Assembly: GCF_001619985.1 (NCBI RefSeq) | Contig: NW_017264194.1 | Coordinates: 496,001-560,000 of the forward strand | Origin: Xylona heveae TC161 | Taxonomy: Eukaryota > Ascomycota > Xylonomycetes > Xylonales > Xylonaceae | Direction: 5' to 3' | DNA: 64,000 nt | Shown: positions 1 to 10,724 of the stretch, piece by piece | Layout of the letters: each line of letters opens with the position of its first letter | Position numbering within the stretch: position 1 is the first letter of the stretch | Translations under genes and position numbers: made by a program | Notes under the pieces: model-generated | What the model saw: the letters and a program-made list of their open reading frames with translations, nothing else | What the model was told of the DNA's origin: nothing | Database searches by the model: none

Positions 1-329
1 TTAGAACTTCTCAGTCACTGAACATAGCACGACATATCAATGCTGGACGAAGAATGGAAAAAAGGAAGGAAACAAAGCATTAAAAAAGTAATCGCCGGCC
101 CAGCCCTCCAAAATACCCAGTTATGCCCCGTTCCCGTATTATCCAAGAAAGAGCCTGCTATCCTTCGCCTAAACGCACTGATCATATAAAAAAGGCAACA
201 TCTCATGTCCAGGCAGCCGTAAAACGATCCGACCATAAAAGAAAGGGAAAAAAAAAAAAAGAACAGAAGGGAAAAGTTGAAGAAGAGATTGCAGTTCCCC
301 ACACGCAGTACCCCGGTGGCAGCTACACC
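1..329. other. 3' flank of the ASPM/Sha1-like gene
   Basis: This stretch lies downstream of the minus-strand Sha1-like gene and probably holds its 3' UTR. It includes a purine-rich A-tract on the plus strand around 236-262. I see no separate gene. The open frames here are short and overlap one another in several registers. Confidence 0.5.
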
Positions 330-3300
330 TCAAAAAGCCCTCCTCTGCCTTCGGGCTTGTTGCTTCTCCGCCTTTTTCCTCGCAATCCACCCACGCGCAA
401 GGGCCTGGGTGAGGGTTACCGACTTGACAAGCTGGTCAATTTTCTTTGCGAGGCAGGCTCGCCAGGCGCGCTGCAGGACGGTTGCAGCATTAATGACGCG
501 ATCTCTGGTCAGCACGACGGATTGGCAATCATGCGCGAGCTTCATGAGCGTGACTCGCTGATGAATGGTTCGGCGGACAAGCATGTGCCGGTATGCGCGC
601 TGGATTGTAGACGTGGCGCGGACTTTAACAGCGGCTGGAACGAGCCGGGAGCAGAGGAAGGCAAGACTGGCGAGGACAAAGTCCCGATCGAAGACGCGGC
701 CGGTGTGGATTGAGCTGCCGAAGAGAGATGCTGGGTGATGTTAGCAATTTAATTGAACATGTGAACATTATTGGAGAGAGATGGTGAATGAAATGGAGTT
801 GGGATATAGTGGGGAATAAAAAGACAGGGGAAGGAAAAAAACTCAAAACTTACCAAAGTGATGGCTGCAGCCCAAGTTTCGGAGCTTGGAATCCAAGCCC
901 TGGCTCTGAGTTGGGTTTGTGGGATCGTCTTCTGGAGAATGTTCGGAGTTGGAGATGATGTGTGGAAAGTAGACTTCGTATTCCTGGACAATCTTGGCAA
1001 AGACTTGGCCATTTGCAAATGACGTGGTAAGATTGGAGACTTTGAGGCCGTGAAGCCGGCCAATGCTGCGCGCCCATAATTTCAGCAAATAGGTATAGCG
1101 CTCTAGTCCGTCGAGGAACTCCAGCTCTTCGTAATCTTCGTCGATGCAGTCCTCGTCAGCCTGATCGGGGTGCATTTCCGCGAATTTGCGTTTGAAAGTT
1201 CGGATTTCTGGCAAAAGCATCTTTTCTTCGACGAGTGCGCTCAGGCCCCATTTGCCTACTAGAGCCCATAATAGGCCAAGGGTCTTTTCTCTGTATCCGT
1301 CCACAACATCTTCCGGCTTGATTGTCTTGAGTACGCCGTCCATGCCCTTGACTCCATGAAGAGCGGCCAGGGCAATCTGCACGTTGTACATTCTTTGTGC
1401 CTTTGCTTGGCAAGGCAGTTTGAGGAATTGCGACAGAACCCAAGGATTTCCGTCTCTCTCTTGCTGCATAAGATCCAGAATTTCACCGGTTGGCATCGTA
1501 ATAGTCGTATTCGTCGCATTCTCCTGATGAAGATTCAATGAAGGTGGCGGGAAAAGTAGCAGCTCCACGAGATGAGTAAGGTAGACTCCGTCGCGTAGGT
1601 CAGTCGCTAGGTTGTTGATCTTGTATGTGCGTTCTTCGAGCGGATATTGGATATGATGGATGTGGTAGTTGAGATGACCCAGTGCTTTGGGCAAGTCTCC
1701 CAGCGACGGGAGTAGTATTTGGCTCAATGCAGTCAAAACTTCTTTTGTCGATTTGTATAGCGAATTGGGCAAGAATAGACAATCTGTGATATTTTCGGAG
1801 ACCCTGGCCTTGTCGAGAAGCAAAATTAGCATCAGGCTTCGTAGAGTAGTTCGTCTGATACACCACTCTGGTGATCCGCTCAAGGAGTCTCGGTCATCGT
1901 TGGATCCATGAGTAGCGTCAGAATTGCGAACAAGGAAGATGTTGAGATATTCCTCCAAGATTCGTCTTTCAGGCTTTGAAATTTCTTTCCTTTCGCCGGT
2001 AGAGCTGCGTCGTGGTTCCCGAGCAGCTTTTGGGATGGCACGACCGATAATGACCTCGGCTGCCGCCCTTAATGCATATGGCTGGTACGTTCCCAACCAC
2101 AGATCGAGAAACTTTCTGCGCAGGCCAATATCATCTTTGAGCCGAGCCACCTTGGCCAGCTGTTCTTTTGGTAAATTCAATGCACCGTACAATAACGAGG
2201 CCTGGAGCCGTTTGTGTAAAAGGACCATTTCGTTGGTCTGATAAATATCCAGACAACTTTTCCGGAGTTGAAGTGGGCAGGGGAGCAGTTTGTTCGCCTG
2301 CCCGGAAGATTCGAAAAGGCCATTGATCAGCTGGGTAATAGCTGCTTCTTGGTTACTCAGCCAATTATCCTCATACATGGATGCATTCATAATGTCATCT
2401 TGGAGTAACGGAAATTTCGCAATGCTATCTTGCGATAGCGACTGGACAACTGGCGTCCGGAGTTTCCGTGGTACCATTTCGGCCCTATTCTGAGCTCTGT
2501 CCATTGGCGATGCTCTATTTCCCCTGCATACCGACGGACTCGCTTTTGATACCTGGGCAGATTTGCTACCTGCGCACTCGCCAGCTTTGGATTTCTGTAG
2601 TTTGAGCCGGCCATGGTCCATGCCCGGACTGCTGCTGCTGCTGCTGTCTCGCTTCCTAACGCCATTCGATTGCAAACTGGTACACCTTGGTGTAGATGCT
2701 AAAGGAGAAGGGTGTTGTACTTTAAGACGCGGTCTTGGAGCTGTGTTTGCCTTGTCAAGCTCTACAGAAAAGAGGCTTTTTCCAGATACCTTGGTAGCCT
2801 TCTTGGCCTCAAGGTATCCTGGCGGTACATTTTCTTTTCCCGGGCCGCTTCCTGGGAGATCGGATACCATCCTAGCGGCCTGAATAGTCTTCTTTGTCGT
2901 TTGGAGCGGAATTCGTTTTGACGCTCCTGCCAAAACTTCTCTAGTCTGGATTCCCTTGGGCGCACCCTCAGAAATATTGCTCGGCAGCCTGGCGGAGATC
3001 CCGTGAAGCGTCTGCCCATTGCGCTTCGCAGCAGCATTTTCGCGCGCATGTGCATTTGTGCTATTGTGCGCGCCAGGGTGAATGGTTAGAACGGTCGTGT
3101 CATCGGATGGAACATATATTGTCCTCCTTCTGGGATCTTTTGTAAAAGTCGTGTCCTTGGCTATCTTGTCCACCTTCTCTAGTCTCATCGTATCGCCATT
3201 AAGATTGTTTTCTCTGTCTGCAAGGATAGCTGACACTCGTCTTCTTGCCGGCTTGGCTGCACTTGCATTCTGTTGTGACTTTGATGTTTGCGACCTAGGT

Positions 3301-3620
3301 TTTGGAGTGGACTTTTGGGCTGCATCTGCTTGGCAAGTTGCTGTCTGAACACCTGTATAACATTCTGATGACACATTCTCTGCCAGTGTTTGACTCTTAT
3401 CGCCGTTATCCAGCCAGATATCTAGCTTTCTCTGCGTCCGCCGAACGTTGCTTATTTTCTTCGGAGCGTTTGTCCTCCTCGGGGCAGTGGATAGCAGAGA
3501 TTTTTCATTCAGATCCGGTCCTGCAATCGATGAAATAGCCCCAACGTCAATATAAGGCTGTGCAGTTGAGGTTAAGCAATCATACGGTCCTGACCGCTTG
3601 ACGGATGGCAAATAAGACAT
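330..3620 (-). CDS. sha1: ASPM/Sha1-like calmodulin-binding spindle protein
   Basis: Two exons on the minus strand, 3620-854 and 730-330, give 1055 aa. The 123-nt intron has donor GTAAGT, a CTAAC branch site and acceptor CCCAG; a nearer GGCAG breaks the frame. The N-terminal 600 residues are basic, Ser/Thr-rich and look disordered. About 647-795 and 840-960 resemble paired calponin-homology domains (for example DLRDGVYLTHLVELLLF and ANGQVFAKIVQ). The C-terminal exon carries IQ-type calmodulin-binding repeats (TIQRAYR, VLQRAWR, LTQALARGW). CH domains followed by IQ motifs are the hallmark of abnormal-spindle (ASPM) proteins, which fungi carry as short Sha1-type homologues. The inferred role is microtubule minus-end and spindle-pole organisation under calmodulin control. 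The start is the first ATG of the long frame. The architecture is clear; the symbol is from memory of fungal annotation. Confidence 0.88.
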
Positions 3621-5473
3621 GATGAACTGATTTCGAGTAATCGGTTAGGAAACCCGGGCTTCTGTAAATCTTGGCTTGTTTCGGTATTGGTCGCTTAATA
3701 CATCACCATCGCGATGAGAGAAGGTGTTGTGTCTTTGAGAGTTCGGAGAAAAAAGGTCAATAATCTGTCCCTCAGAATTAATATTTCAATATGAAGTCGC
3801 GTCAATCGCCTTTGACGTGTATCGTGGTGGACTAAACAATTGTTTGGCCTGGTTGGCCATGGCAACCATTTAGCGAAAGTTCAAGGGTCTTGTCCGTCTT
3901 TGACCCCGCCGACCCCTGGTTCTCCTCGTATGCTTAACCGAAGCCTCCTTCCCCTCGGTCCTAGAAATGACGTATAGAAGGATCTCATGTGTGAAAATGT
4001 TCGGAAAATGAAACTTTGTAAGCATTTCCAATGAGTGCCTGCAATTTTAAGCTACAACTTTGAAGCATTAATCATTTCGTGGGGGTAGAGATATCACGGG
4101 ACTCAATATCGAATTCTGGCGCTCATCGCGGCTCAGGCACCTCCGGGTCCTACTATTTTGAGAACATCTTCTGCACACTCAGAGATTTACCTTATGTTTG
4201 ACGATATTCTTGAGCCGAGTTGAACCTATATCATTTTATAAGTTTGGAAAAGCGTTTCTTGAACCGTAGATTTTGCCCAAGCAGGTATCTCGTGGACCGC
4301 TGGGACCGTTTGGCATTTGGATCTGGCATTGAGTTGAAGAATATTTCCCCACCAGTCTCTTCAATAATAGAAACGCATATCGTAGCTGACTCTGCAAATA
4401 AATGGCATGCGTCTGATATTTGAGACTCAATGGCGATTGAATTCGAGAGATACAAGTTTGAGGTGATTATGATTTTACAATTTCGTTGGACGCTTGTTCG
4501 TCGAGGAAATCAAAATTTCCGGATCACAGGTTGTGGCATTAAGAGTTACTAATGTCTCATCTAATCCATCGAGGGAGTAGAGGTGTGACCATGAGACTGA
4601 TTTATCGAGATGGGGGCCGGCCATTATCTCAAAAATCAAAGTCGACAAGCTCAAAAGAGCAGTCACAGACCCGTAGACCGAAAGGGGTAATCATTATTTG
4701 ATCCAGATAGTTGATCTTGAACGGTCTTGAAGACACAACACATGGAATAGGAATTCCCGTTCTCATTTACTCATTCACGGAACAGAGATTGCAGCTTTTT
4801 CGGTCCGAGAAGACGTAGTTTCGATTTGTCATATTTATTCATATTCTGACTGGAAGCTGAATATTCACTGAGCAGTGGCAACTCCTGGAAATCCATCGAA
4901 ACATGAATCCATTTTCTGTCAGCCATCTCTCCCTCCTTCATGATTAATGAACGAAGAAAGCCCCCTGGGTAGCACATTCGGGCAAGGAGTCGAGCAAGCT
5001 TCTCTTCGAGGGGATTGAAACCTCTCTCCATGGGTAAGAAACTCCATGTCCGTCCATTCTAGAAGTTTTGTCACGTAGTTTTGATGCTTTCTGTGTGCCC
5101 TTTGCTTTCAATTCAATCTCACAAGATTGAACTGGGCGTAGAATCCCAAATAATCGTACCTTTTCAAGTTGAAATGTGAGGCACGAGTGACTCATCGAAA
5201 AAGAAACAAGGAGAATGTGGTAAGTCAGACGATTTTGTTTGAAGACTTTGTTTAACCTCTGGTTGGCTATCCAGGCCGAGGTTTAAACTTGCCAGCCCCC
5301 GCATTTGAATGCCCAAAAGGGGAAATCTGAAGTCCAAGTCAGCTTTATAAATTTCACTCTCATGCTCTCGACTCTCACCTCCTCCTCTCTTCTCCACCGC
5401 AGTCTACTCCGACCCTCACAACCTAGTCAAGCACAACATCCATCTGATTGACTTAACATAACCTCTCAAGAAA
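3621..5473. other. divergent promoter region between two genes
   Basis: This 1.85-kb gap separates the minus-strand Sha1-like gene from the plus-strand gene at 5474. Short open frames around 4220-4670 and 4770-5400 show no family resemblance or splice logic. A TATAAA element at 5345-5350, followed by a CT-rich stretch at 5357-5420, suits the core promoter of the downstream gene. I see no other structure. Confidence 0.5.
5345..5350 (+). promoter_or_regulatory. TATA box of the 505-aa protein gene
   Basis: TATAAA lies about 125 nt upstream of the start codon at 5474. It is followed by a pyrimidine-rich tract (CTCTCGACTCTCACC and onward) typical of filamentous-fungal transcription starts. The assignment rests on position and composition only. 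Confidence 0.4.
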
Positions 5474-7044
5474 ATGACCACCAGAAAGCCTATCACAAAT
5501 GAAGCAGCCAAGGTTGCATATTTGTTCAAAGCAACTGCAATCGAGCTGTACAGTCATGAATGTAACATTGACTTTCTGAGAGAAGAAGTAAGCAACTTGT
5601 ACCACTTCGGTCACAAAAGATAACAACTTACAAACTTCAGGCTCAAACCAGAGGTACCGACATTCTATTCCTGATTCAGCAGGTCTGTGACTCAAATCCA
5701 AGCCAAGGAATGAGTCTATACGAGCTGGCTCAGTACGAGAAACTTTATTATGGTATCTGTTCAAAGATACGTCGGACTGTTGGAGAGATTTTTGATCGTC
5801 TGAACAAAGGGTTGATCGAAATGGAGACTATTTTGCATCAGCGTGGAATAGGGTGCGACAGTGAACGCAGCCCGTTAAGAGTGAAAAATTTCCTTGATCT
5901 CCTTGAGACCCATTGGGGAATTCTCAATGACTCTGGCCTGGTTTCAATCCTACACGCTGCAGTCAAAGAAAAGAATATCCAGATTGCCATTGAGCAACGG
6001 CTTAAGACAACGCTCCTCTCCAGTCAAAATCCTGAAGATCACAAAACACAAGACAGAGACTTGCTGCGTTCACAGCTGGAGCAGCGACGTCATGAAATTC
6101 GACAGAAACTTAACAAGATGCCCGGGCTTCGAGACTTTTCGAATGTCCCAGCTTCGGATTTATTTGCAGATCTTCGCGTTGGTTATGATCAAGAGATCGA
6201 AAGAGAGAGGAAGATTCATGCAAGTGGGATTAAGGATCGTCAGATTGAACGTGCCAGGATTCACCATCAAAGAGCGCTTGACATACTTTGTGGAAAGGAG
6301 GTCAAGCGGTCGATCAGCCTCGCCAGCAGCGAAAGCAGAGATAATCTTGATGGGAATGACGAGCCGAAATGCCTTAATCTTAGTTGCACCTGCAAGCCAG
6401 ATTGCTTGTGCGCTCCGCTCTGTGCCGACTATCCTGAAAACGATTGCGCATGTAAGACAATTCCACTCTTTGCTGAAATTCGCGAGCAAATCGCAGTCGA
6501 GAGCAGCTTGGGAGATATTGCAGGCCACCCGCACCTCCTCGGAGCAAGAAGCGAAAAGTCAGCCCAACTGCAAGTGGCAGCACTCGCCCTTCCAGAAGTG
6601 TCGGAGTTTGAAGCCGCAGTCAAGTTAGTCGAGGACAGTCTCGCAGAAATGGAGCTGACAGACTATGCGAGAGCCGTTCAATCTCGCAGCAAAATGGATG
6701 GATTGAACACAGTGTCTTCAGTTGCATCAAGAATACGCTTTGAGCCCTCGCAGACTGCCCGGAAGACCCACCAGTCGGAGAGGATGGATCGCTTTTGCCA
6801 GCGCCACAAATACAATCCATCCTTGTCGACAATCGAAAGCGAAAACGCCAGCTCGGCTGATCAACCCCGTCCCATGGTCCTCAGGGCTGAGCCAAAGAAC
6901 AAACGCCAACCTCGAACTCTTCTCGAATCGCCAGATATAATTGAGAAGGAGAAAGATTCTAATATTCGCGTTCACTTCGGAGAGCTATTCCTGGAGTGTG
7001 GGAACAAGAATGCTACTCCAGGAGAAAATCGGAAGGCGATGTGA
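5474..7044 (+). CDS. unrecognised protein with coiled coil and Cys cluster
   Basis: Two exons, 5474-5587 and 5641-7044, give 505 aa. The 53-nt intron runs from GTAAGC to TTCAG in phase 0. The ATG at 5474 has A at -3 and sits behind a CT-rich leader; starting at 5710 would discard 61 coherent residues. I do not recognise the family. The N-terminal 130 residues look helical. About 170-260 are highly charged (RSQLEQRRHEIRQKL, DRQIERARIHHQRALD) and likely form coiled coil. Near residues 280-310 there are eight cysteines in about 30 residues, in pairs such as CTC, CLC and CAC, which could bind metal. The rest is polar and low in complexity. No signal peptide or membrane segment is visible. The neighbour at 7631 is also an unrecognised coiled-coil protein on the same strand. 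Confidence 0.75.
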
Positions 7045-7630
7045 AGTTAATTATTCTTTCGCACTATCATCTGCTGGACCAGAAGTTGACGCTGTGCACG
7101 AAAAGTTAGTGAAATATACGGGGAATGGTTGCTGGGAGCACTTTACCTGCACGGGTTGCAGAAACCAGTCAGATTTACGGAAAACAAGGACTTTCCCATT
7201 CGCTCAATTTTGCTTTAACGGGAAGTTTATCTCCTATCACGAACGACGACATATTTAGCTGTTTATCGCCATATTCTGAGCTATTTGTTGCTTCTTAGTT
7301 GCATGTAACTTACCTCATCACAAAAAAAAAGGACGATTCCAAATTTATCACAATGCTCCCTTGAATCACCGCTTTTCATAGAAAATCCTTCCAGGCTGAC
7401 TCTTAGAGCTCGTAATTCAACTGAGGTTTAGGCTGAGTGGCACAACGGCAAGTCAAATCTGACGCCTGACAAGAGCGAACAGTCTCTGACCTAGGAAAGT
7501 CCCTGCTAAACAACGGTGTAGGTTATTTCTTCGAACTTAACTTGTCAGGCAGCATTCCGATCTTTCATCTGCTCCATTACTTACGTATCAAACCTGCAGA
7601 TAACAGCGAATAGCAAGGCTTTTGAATTTC
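7045..7630. other. 3' UTR and promoter gap
   Basis: This gap lies between two same-strand genes. The first half is probably 3' UTR, including an A9 run at 7322-7330. A short plus-strand frame at 6941-7258 overlaps the preceding gene in another register and lacks any domain, so it is not called. The remainder should hold the promoter of the next gene. Confidence 0.45.
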
Positions 7631-9426
7631 ATGGCGGACATCATCCAGTGGAGGCTCGGAGTTCGGCCCCTTCCTTCAGTCATAACATCCGCTGCTTCCC
7701 CGTCATTGCAGCCGCAAGCAACCTCCCACAATTCGTTCGGACTGTCAGAGAACCTGACGGGGCAGACACGACCTCGAAGCCGTTTATCCAGCTATTTTTC
7801 AGGTCATCGTTCGCCTTTATCACCGAATAAATGGACTGGGGCACCGGTCGAGTTGTTCATTCCCAAGCAGAAGGATACTGTTTATGAACCTGATCCGGAG
7901 CAAATGATACAGACTCTGCTTACTCAACTGCTAACAAACCCCTCAAAGGGAGTTCCAGCGGAATATAACAGTTCACTACTTCACGTGCTTGAAGCTTACC
8001 GGAAACTGAAACAGGAATGGCGTGACGTTCAGGAGAAGCTGAGAGAAGAGACTGAGAGTCATGAGATAGACACCAATGAATTCGAGAACGCAGTCTCAAT
8101 GTGGACAGAAGAGAGACAGCTATTGCGAGACGAAATCAAAAGTTTGGAGATGGAGCTGGAGAGAGTACGGGACCGGCATTTGTCAAAATCAGGAGAGGAG
8201 AGTAACGCTGAGCACTCGGCCTTGCAAGGTAGAGCTGGGAGAATGAACAAGCTTCAGATCAATGCAGGGCTCAAACTTCAGACAGGTAATACTTAAAAGG
8301 CCTCCTGTTTGACCGGCGCTGCTAACTTCTGTCAGACGGGTTTCATCAACCGCCGCGTTCTCCTTCGCATCAAATGATTTTGTTAAGTCAGAGCTTAGCC
8401 AGCATACCAACAATGACTTCGCCCCAAGCAACTCCGCCTGAAGCAAGCGATAGGAATAAACTCTCCAGAGTGTCGACCATACTTCCAAACAGTAGTGAGA
8501 ATTTCTCAGATTCTGAGATCATAATGTCTGCCTTGTCTGAAGGCTCTCTCGATCAACCGTTCAGCACTCAAGGCGACCTTCTCTCAGAGGAAGAGGAACA
8601 AACTTTTGTCACAAGAAATCTTGAAGCTGCGGACTATATGGCTCTGAACCCTTGGGCGGAATGGTTAGCCGCAAAGCGCGGGATTACCAAAGAAGCCGCA
8701 CTCAAAATGATAGCGGACATGGCCTTTGCTCAGCCGCTAGCAAGGACTCCGGATGTGAACGATGCATTTCCAATCAATGTGGACTCAGCATCAAAGTTAT
8801 TGTTCAGATCCGATTCGCTTTCGGCTGGGCATTTGGAATCCAAGACAGAGGCTGAGGCTGATAGAACCCCGCATTCTCGTGTGAAACGAGCGAGAGCAGA
8901 TCGATTTTCCTTCATGCCAGGAGAAGATGTAATTTCCAATTCTGGTACGAAGGAAAAGGCACAGGCTGTCGCCCCTTGTGCCAAAGGCGGTTACGCAAAG
9001 TCATTTAACAAAGACAACGACCAGAGCGGAAAAGACAGTCCCATCTTGGGTACAGAGACCTCTTCGGCCCGCCGACAGACATTGAAGTCCCCTCAGAACT
9101 ACTTAAGCGTGGCTTCAAACAGGGAAACGACAAACCTATTGCAAGATGAGGCCTTAGGTCGCCATAATTCAGAGTCCAGCAGAAGTGCCATCACTGCAAT
9201 TCGTCATAATTCTGGCCGAAGCATCGTAACAAGACGTGATTCGAACCAGTCCCAAAAGCTTGAGAAACGGGAGGGCAATAGTTCCGCAACACTCGCAGCC
9301 AAGCGAGCTGTTGGCAGGTCCCGACGATCAACTGGAGCCTCTGACAGAAGGGAGATAGCCGTTTGGGGAGAAGGGACAGACGATTCCAGGAAAGGGTTTC
9401 GCACTGGTAATGAGGCTAGCAATTGA
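7631..9426 (+). CDS. unrecognised coiled-coil protein, Ser-rich C-terminus
   Basis: Two exons, 7631-8285 and 8336-9426, give 581 aa. The 50-nt intron has donor GTAATA, a GCTAAC branch site and acceptor GTCAG; it joins QTG to DGFHQP in phase 1. The start is the first ATG (MADIIQWRLG). Residues about 70-115 form an ordered block around VELFIPKQKDTVYEPDPEQM. About 118-195 are a strong heptad-type coiled coil (LEAYRKLKQEWRDVQEKL, LRDEIKSLEMELERVRD). The second exon is mostly polar and Ser/Arg-rich, with one more ordered patch around YMALNPWAEWLAAKRGITKE. I cannot name a family. A scaffold or cytoskeletal role is conceivable from the coiled coil but is only a guess. Confidence 0.75.
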
Positions 9427-9833
9427 AGCATCTGGACGGGTGGGGAAAGCGTAGGAACTCGATGAGTTCATACCAGGCAGACTCAATGAAGCCAGATTCC
9501 GCGAATGCTTTAGCTGTCATACCTCACCATACTACTCTTGAACTTCAATTCTCGTCCCCAAACCACTAAGGCAATAGAAATATGAAGCAACTGTCAAACA
9601 CAATGAAAACGTTCAAATGAAGTGATTAGAGTTGAAGCCACCGAACGATCGGTCAACGATTGGCGTTAGGTAAGGCAATTAAAATGAAACAGTTAGAGTT
9701 TAGCTTATCCGGCTCCCACTGATAAGGAGCCGTCGGTGGCCTCCGAACCCTCCTAAATTTATAATGATTTATACCTCCAAAGTTATGAATGACTTCGATC
9801 CTAGAGATAATACAGTATTCGCAGCCAGTGACG
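9427..9833. other. intergenic, promoter of ureidoglycolate lyase gene
   Basis: This gap is about 400 bp between same-strand genes. It includes an in-frame upstream ATG at 9789 that would add 15 residues to the ureidoglycolate lyase. I see no other feature. Confidence 0.45.
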
Positions 9834-10724
9834 ATGCCAATCTCTGTTACTGCGCCTTCGCAGCGCGTTCCTGTTTTACCATTGACGCAAGAGACCTTTG
9901 CGCCCTTTGGTACCGTCGTCGAAAACCCCAACCCCACCACTCTTCCTCCACGATCTTCCAACCAGACAGCAGCGAGTCTAGGGACTCAGCCTCCGCCTTC
10001 ACCCATTCCCGTCGTTGTTGCTAACCAGGGCACTGCTCTAAAATACCTCGATGTTACGCTCCAAACCGATCTCTATGGCAAGGCGCCTAGCGGGAAGCCG
10101 TCACGAGCAATCATGACCATGTTCGTTTGCGCGCCGCGGAACCTCCGCCCCGATCCCAGTTCCCCCGAAGTCTCGACCGAAAAAGCCACTTCTATTGAAG
10201 GCCTTTTTGACGTCTCGATCCTCGAGCGCCACCCTTTTACCCAGCAAACATTTGTACCCATGGGTCTCAGCGCGGAGGACCCTGACACCCGTTATCTCGT
10301 CCTCGTTGCACCGACACTTCCTGTAGCTCAAGGCGATGCCAAGACGGCATCATACCCAACGCCGTGTCCACCACAGAAATCCGGATGGGGCTTGAAAAGC
10401 CTATTCTCGCGGTCTCCTGCTGAAGCAGAAAAGACCGGATCAGCCGGCAAAGGCCCCGGTCTACCGGACCTGGCCAACATCAAGGCGTTTGTGGCTACTG
10501 GAGCTCAAGCAGTCACCTACGCGGCGGGCACATGGCATGCGCCCATGGTTGTCCTGGGCAAGCGCAGTGTCGATTTTGTGGTCACTCAGTTCGCCAACAG
10601 CGTAGGCGATGAAGACTGTCAAGAGGTCGAGATTCAGCCTGAAACTCCCAATGGTGCACTTGCGGTCGTGGTTCCAAAGCATGAGATAACGCAGACTACT
10701 GCCCTGGCTAGGGCGAAGCTATGA
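9834..10724 (+). CDS. ureidoglycolate lyase (DAL3 type)
   Basis: A single exon gives 296 aa from the ATG at 9834 (MPISVTAPSQ); an in-frame ATG at 9789 would give 311 aa. The sequence has the ureidoglycolate hydrolase/lyase pattern: a start block ending in FAPFGTVVENP, then QGTALKY, then SILERHPFTQQTF, YLVLVAP and, near the C-terminus, TYAAGTWHAPMVVLGKR and DFVVTQFANS. The GTWHAP segment belongs to the cupin-like active-site fold of the family. The enzyme splits ureidoglycolate into glyoxylate and urea, the last step of allantoin breakdown when purines serve as nitrogen source. It likely acts in the cytosol. No other allantoin-pathway gene lies in the window. A Pro/Ser-rich stretch at about 215-235 looks like a lineage-specific loop. 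Confidence 0.92.
   Translation: MPISVTAPSQRVPVLPLTQETFAPFGTVVENPNPTTLPPRSSNQTAASLGTQPPPSPIPVVVANQGTALKYLDVTLQTDLYGKAPSGKPSRAIMTMFVCAPRNLRPDPSSPEVSTEKATSIEGLFDVSILERHPFTQQTFVPMGLSAEDPDTRYLVLVAPTLPVAQGDAKTASYPTPCPPQKSGWGLKSLFSRSPAEAEKTGSAGKGPGLPDLANIKAFVATGAQAVTYAAGTWHAPMVVLGKRSVDFVVTQFANSVGDEDCQEVEIQPETPNGALAVVVPKHEITQTTALARAKL

Noticed and set aside
123-713. 196-codon plus-strand frame antisense to the Sha1-like IQ exon
   Set aside because: The minus strand encodes conserved IQ motifs here, so this frame is a shadow of real coding sequence.
7420-7500. Possible tRNA-like sequence with GGCAAGTCAAATCTGACGCC
   Set aside because: No matching acceptor stem, no B-box GGTTCGANNC and no anticodon arm could be placed.
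9789-9833. Upstream ATG as the start of ureidoglycolate lyase
   Set aside because: It adds 15 residues (MTSILEIIQYSQPVT) that do not look like the family start; the ATG at 9834 gives the usual short N-terminus. Not excluded.
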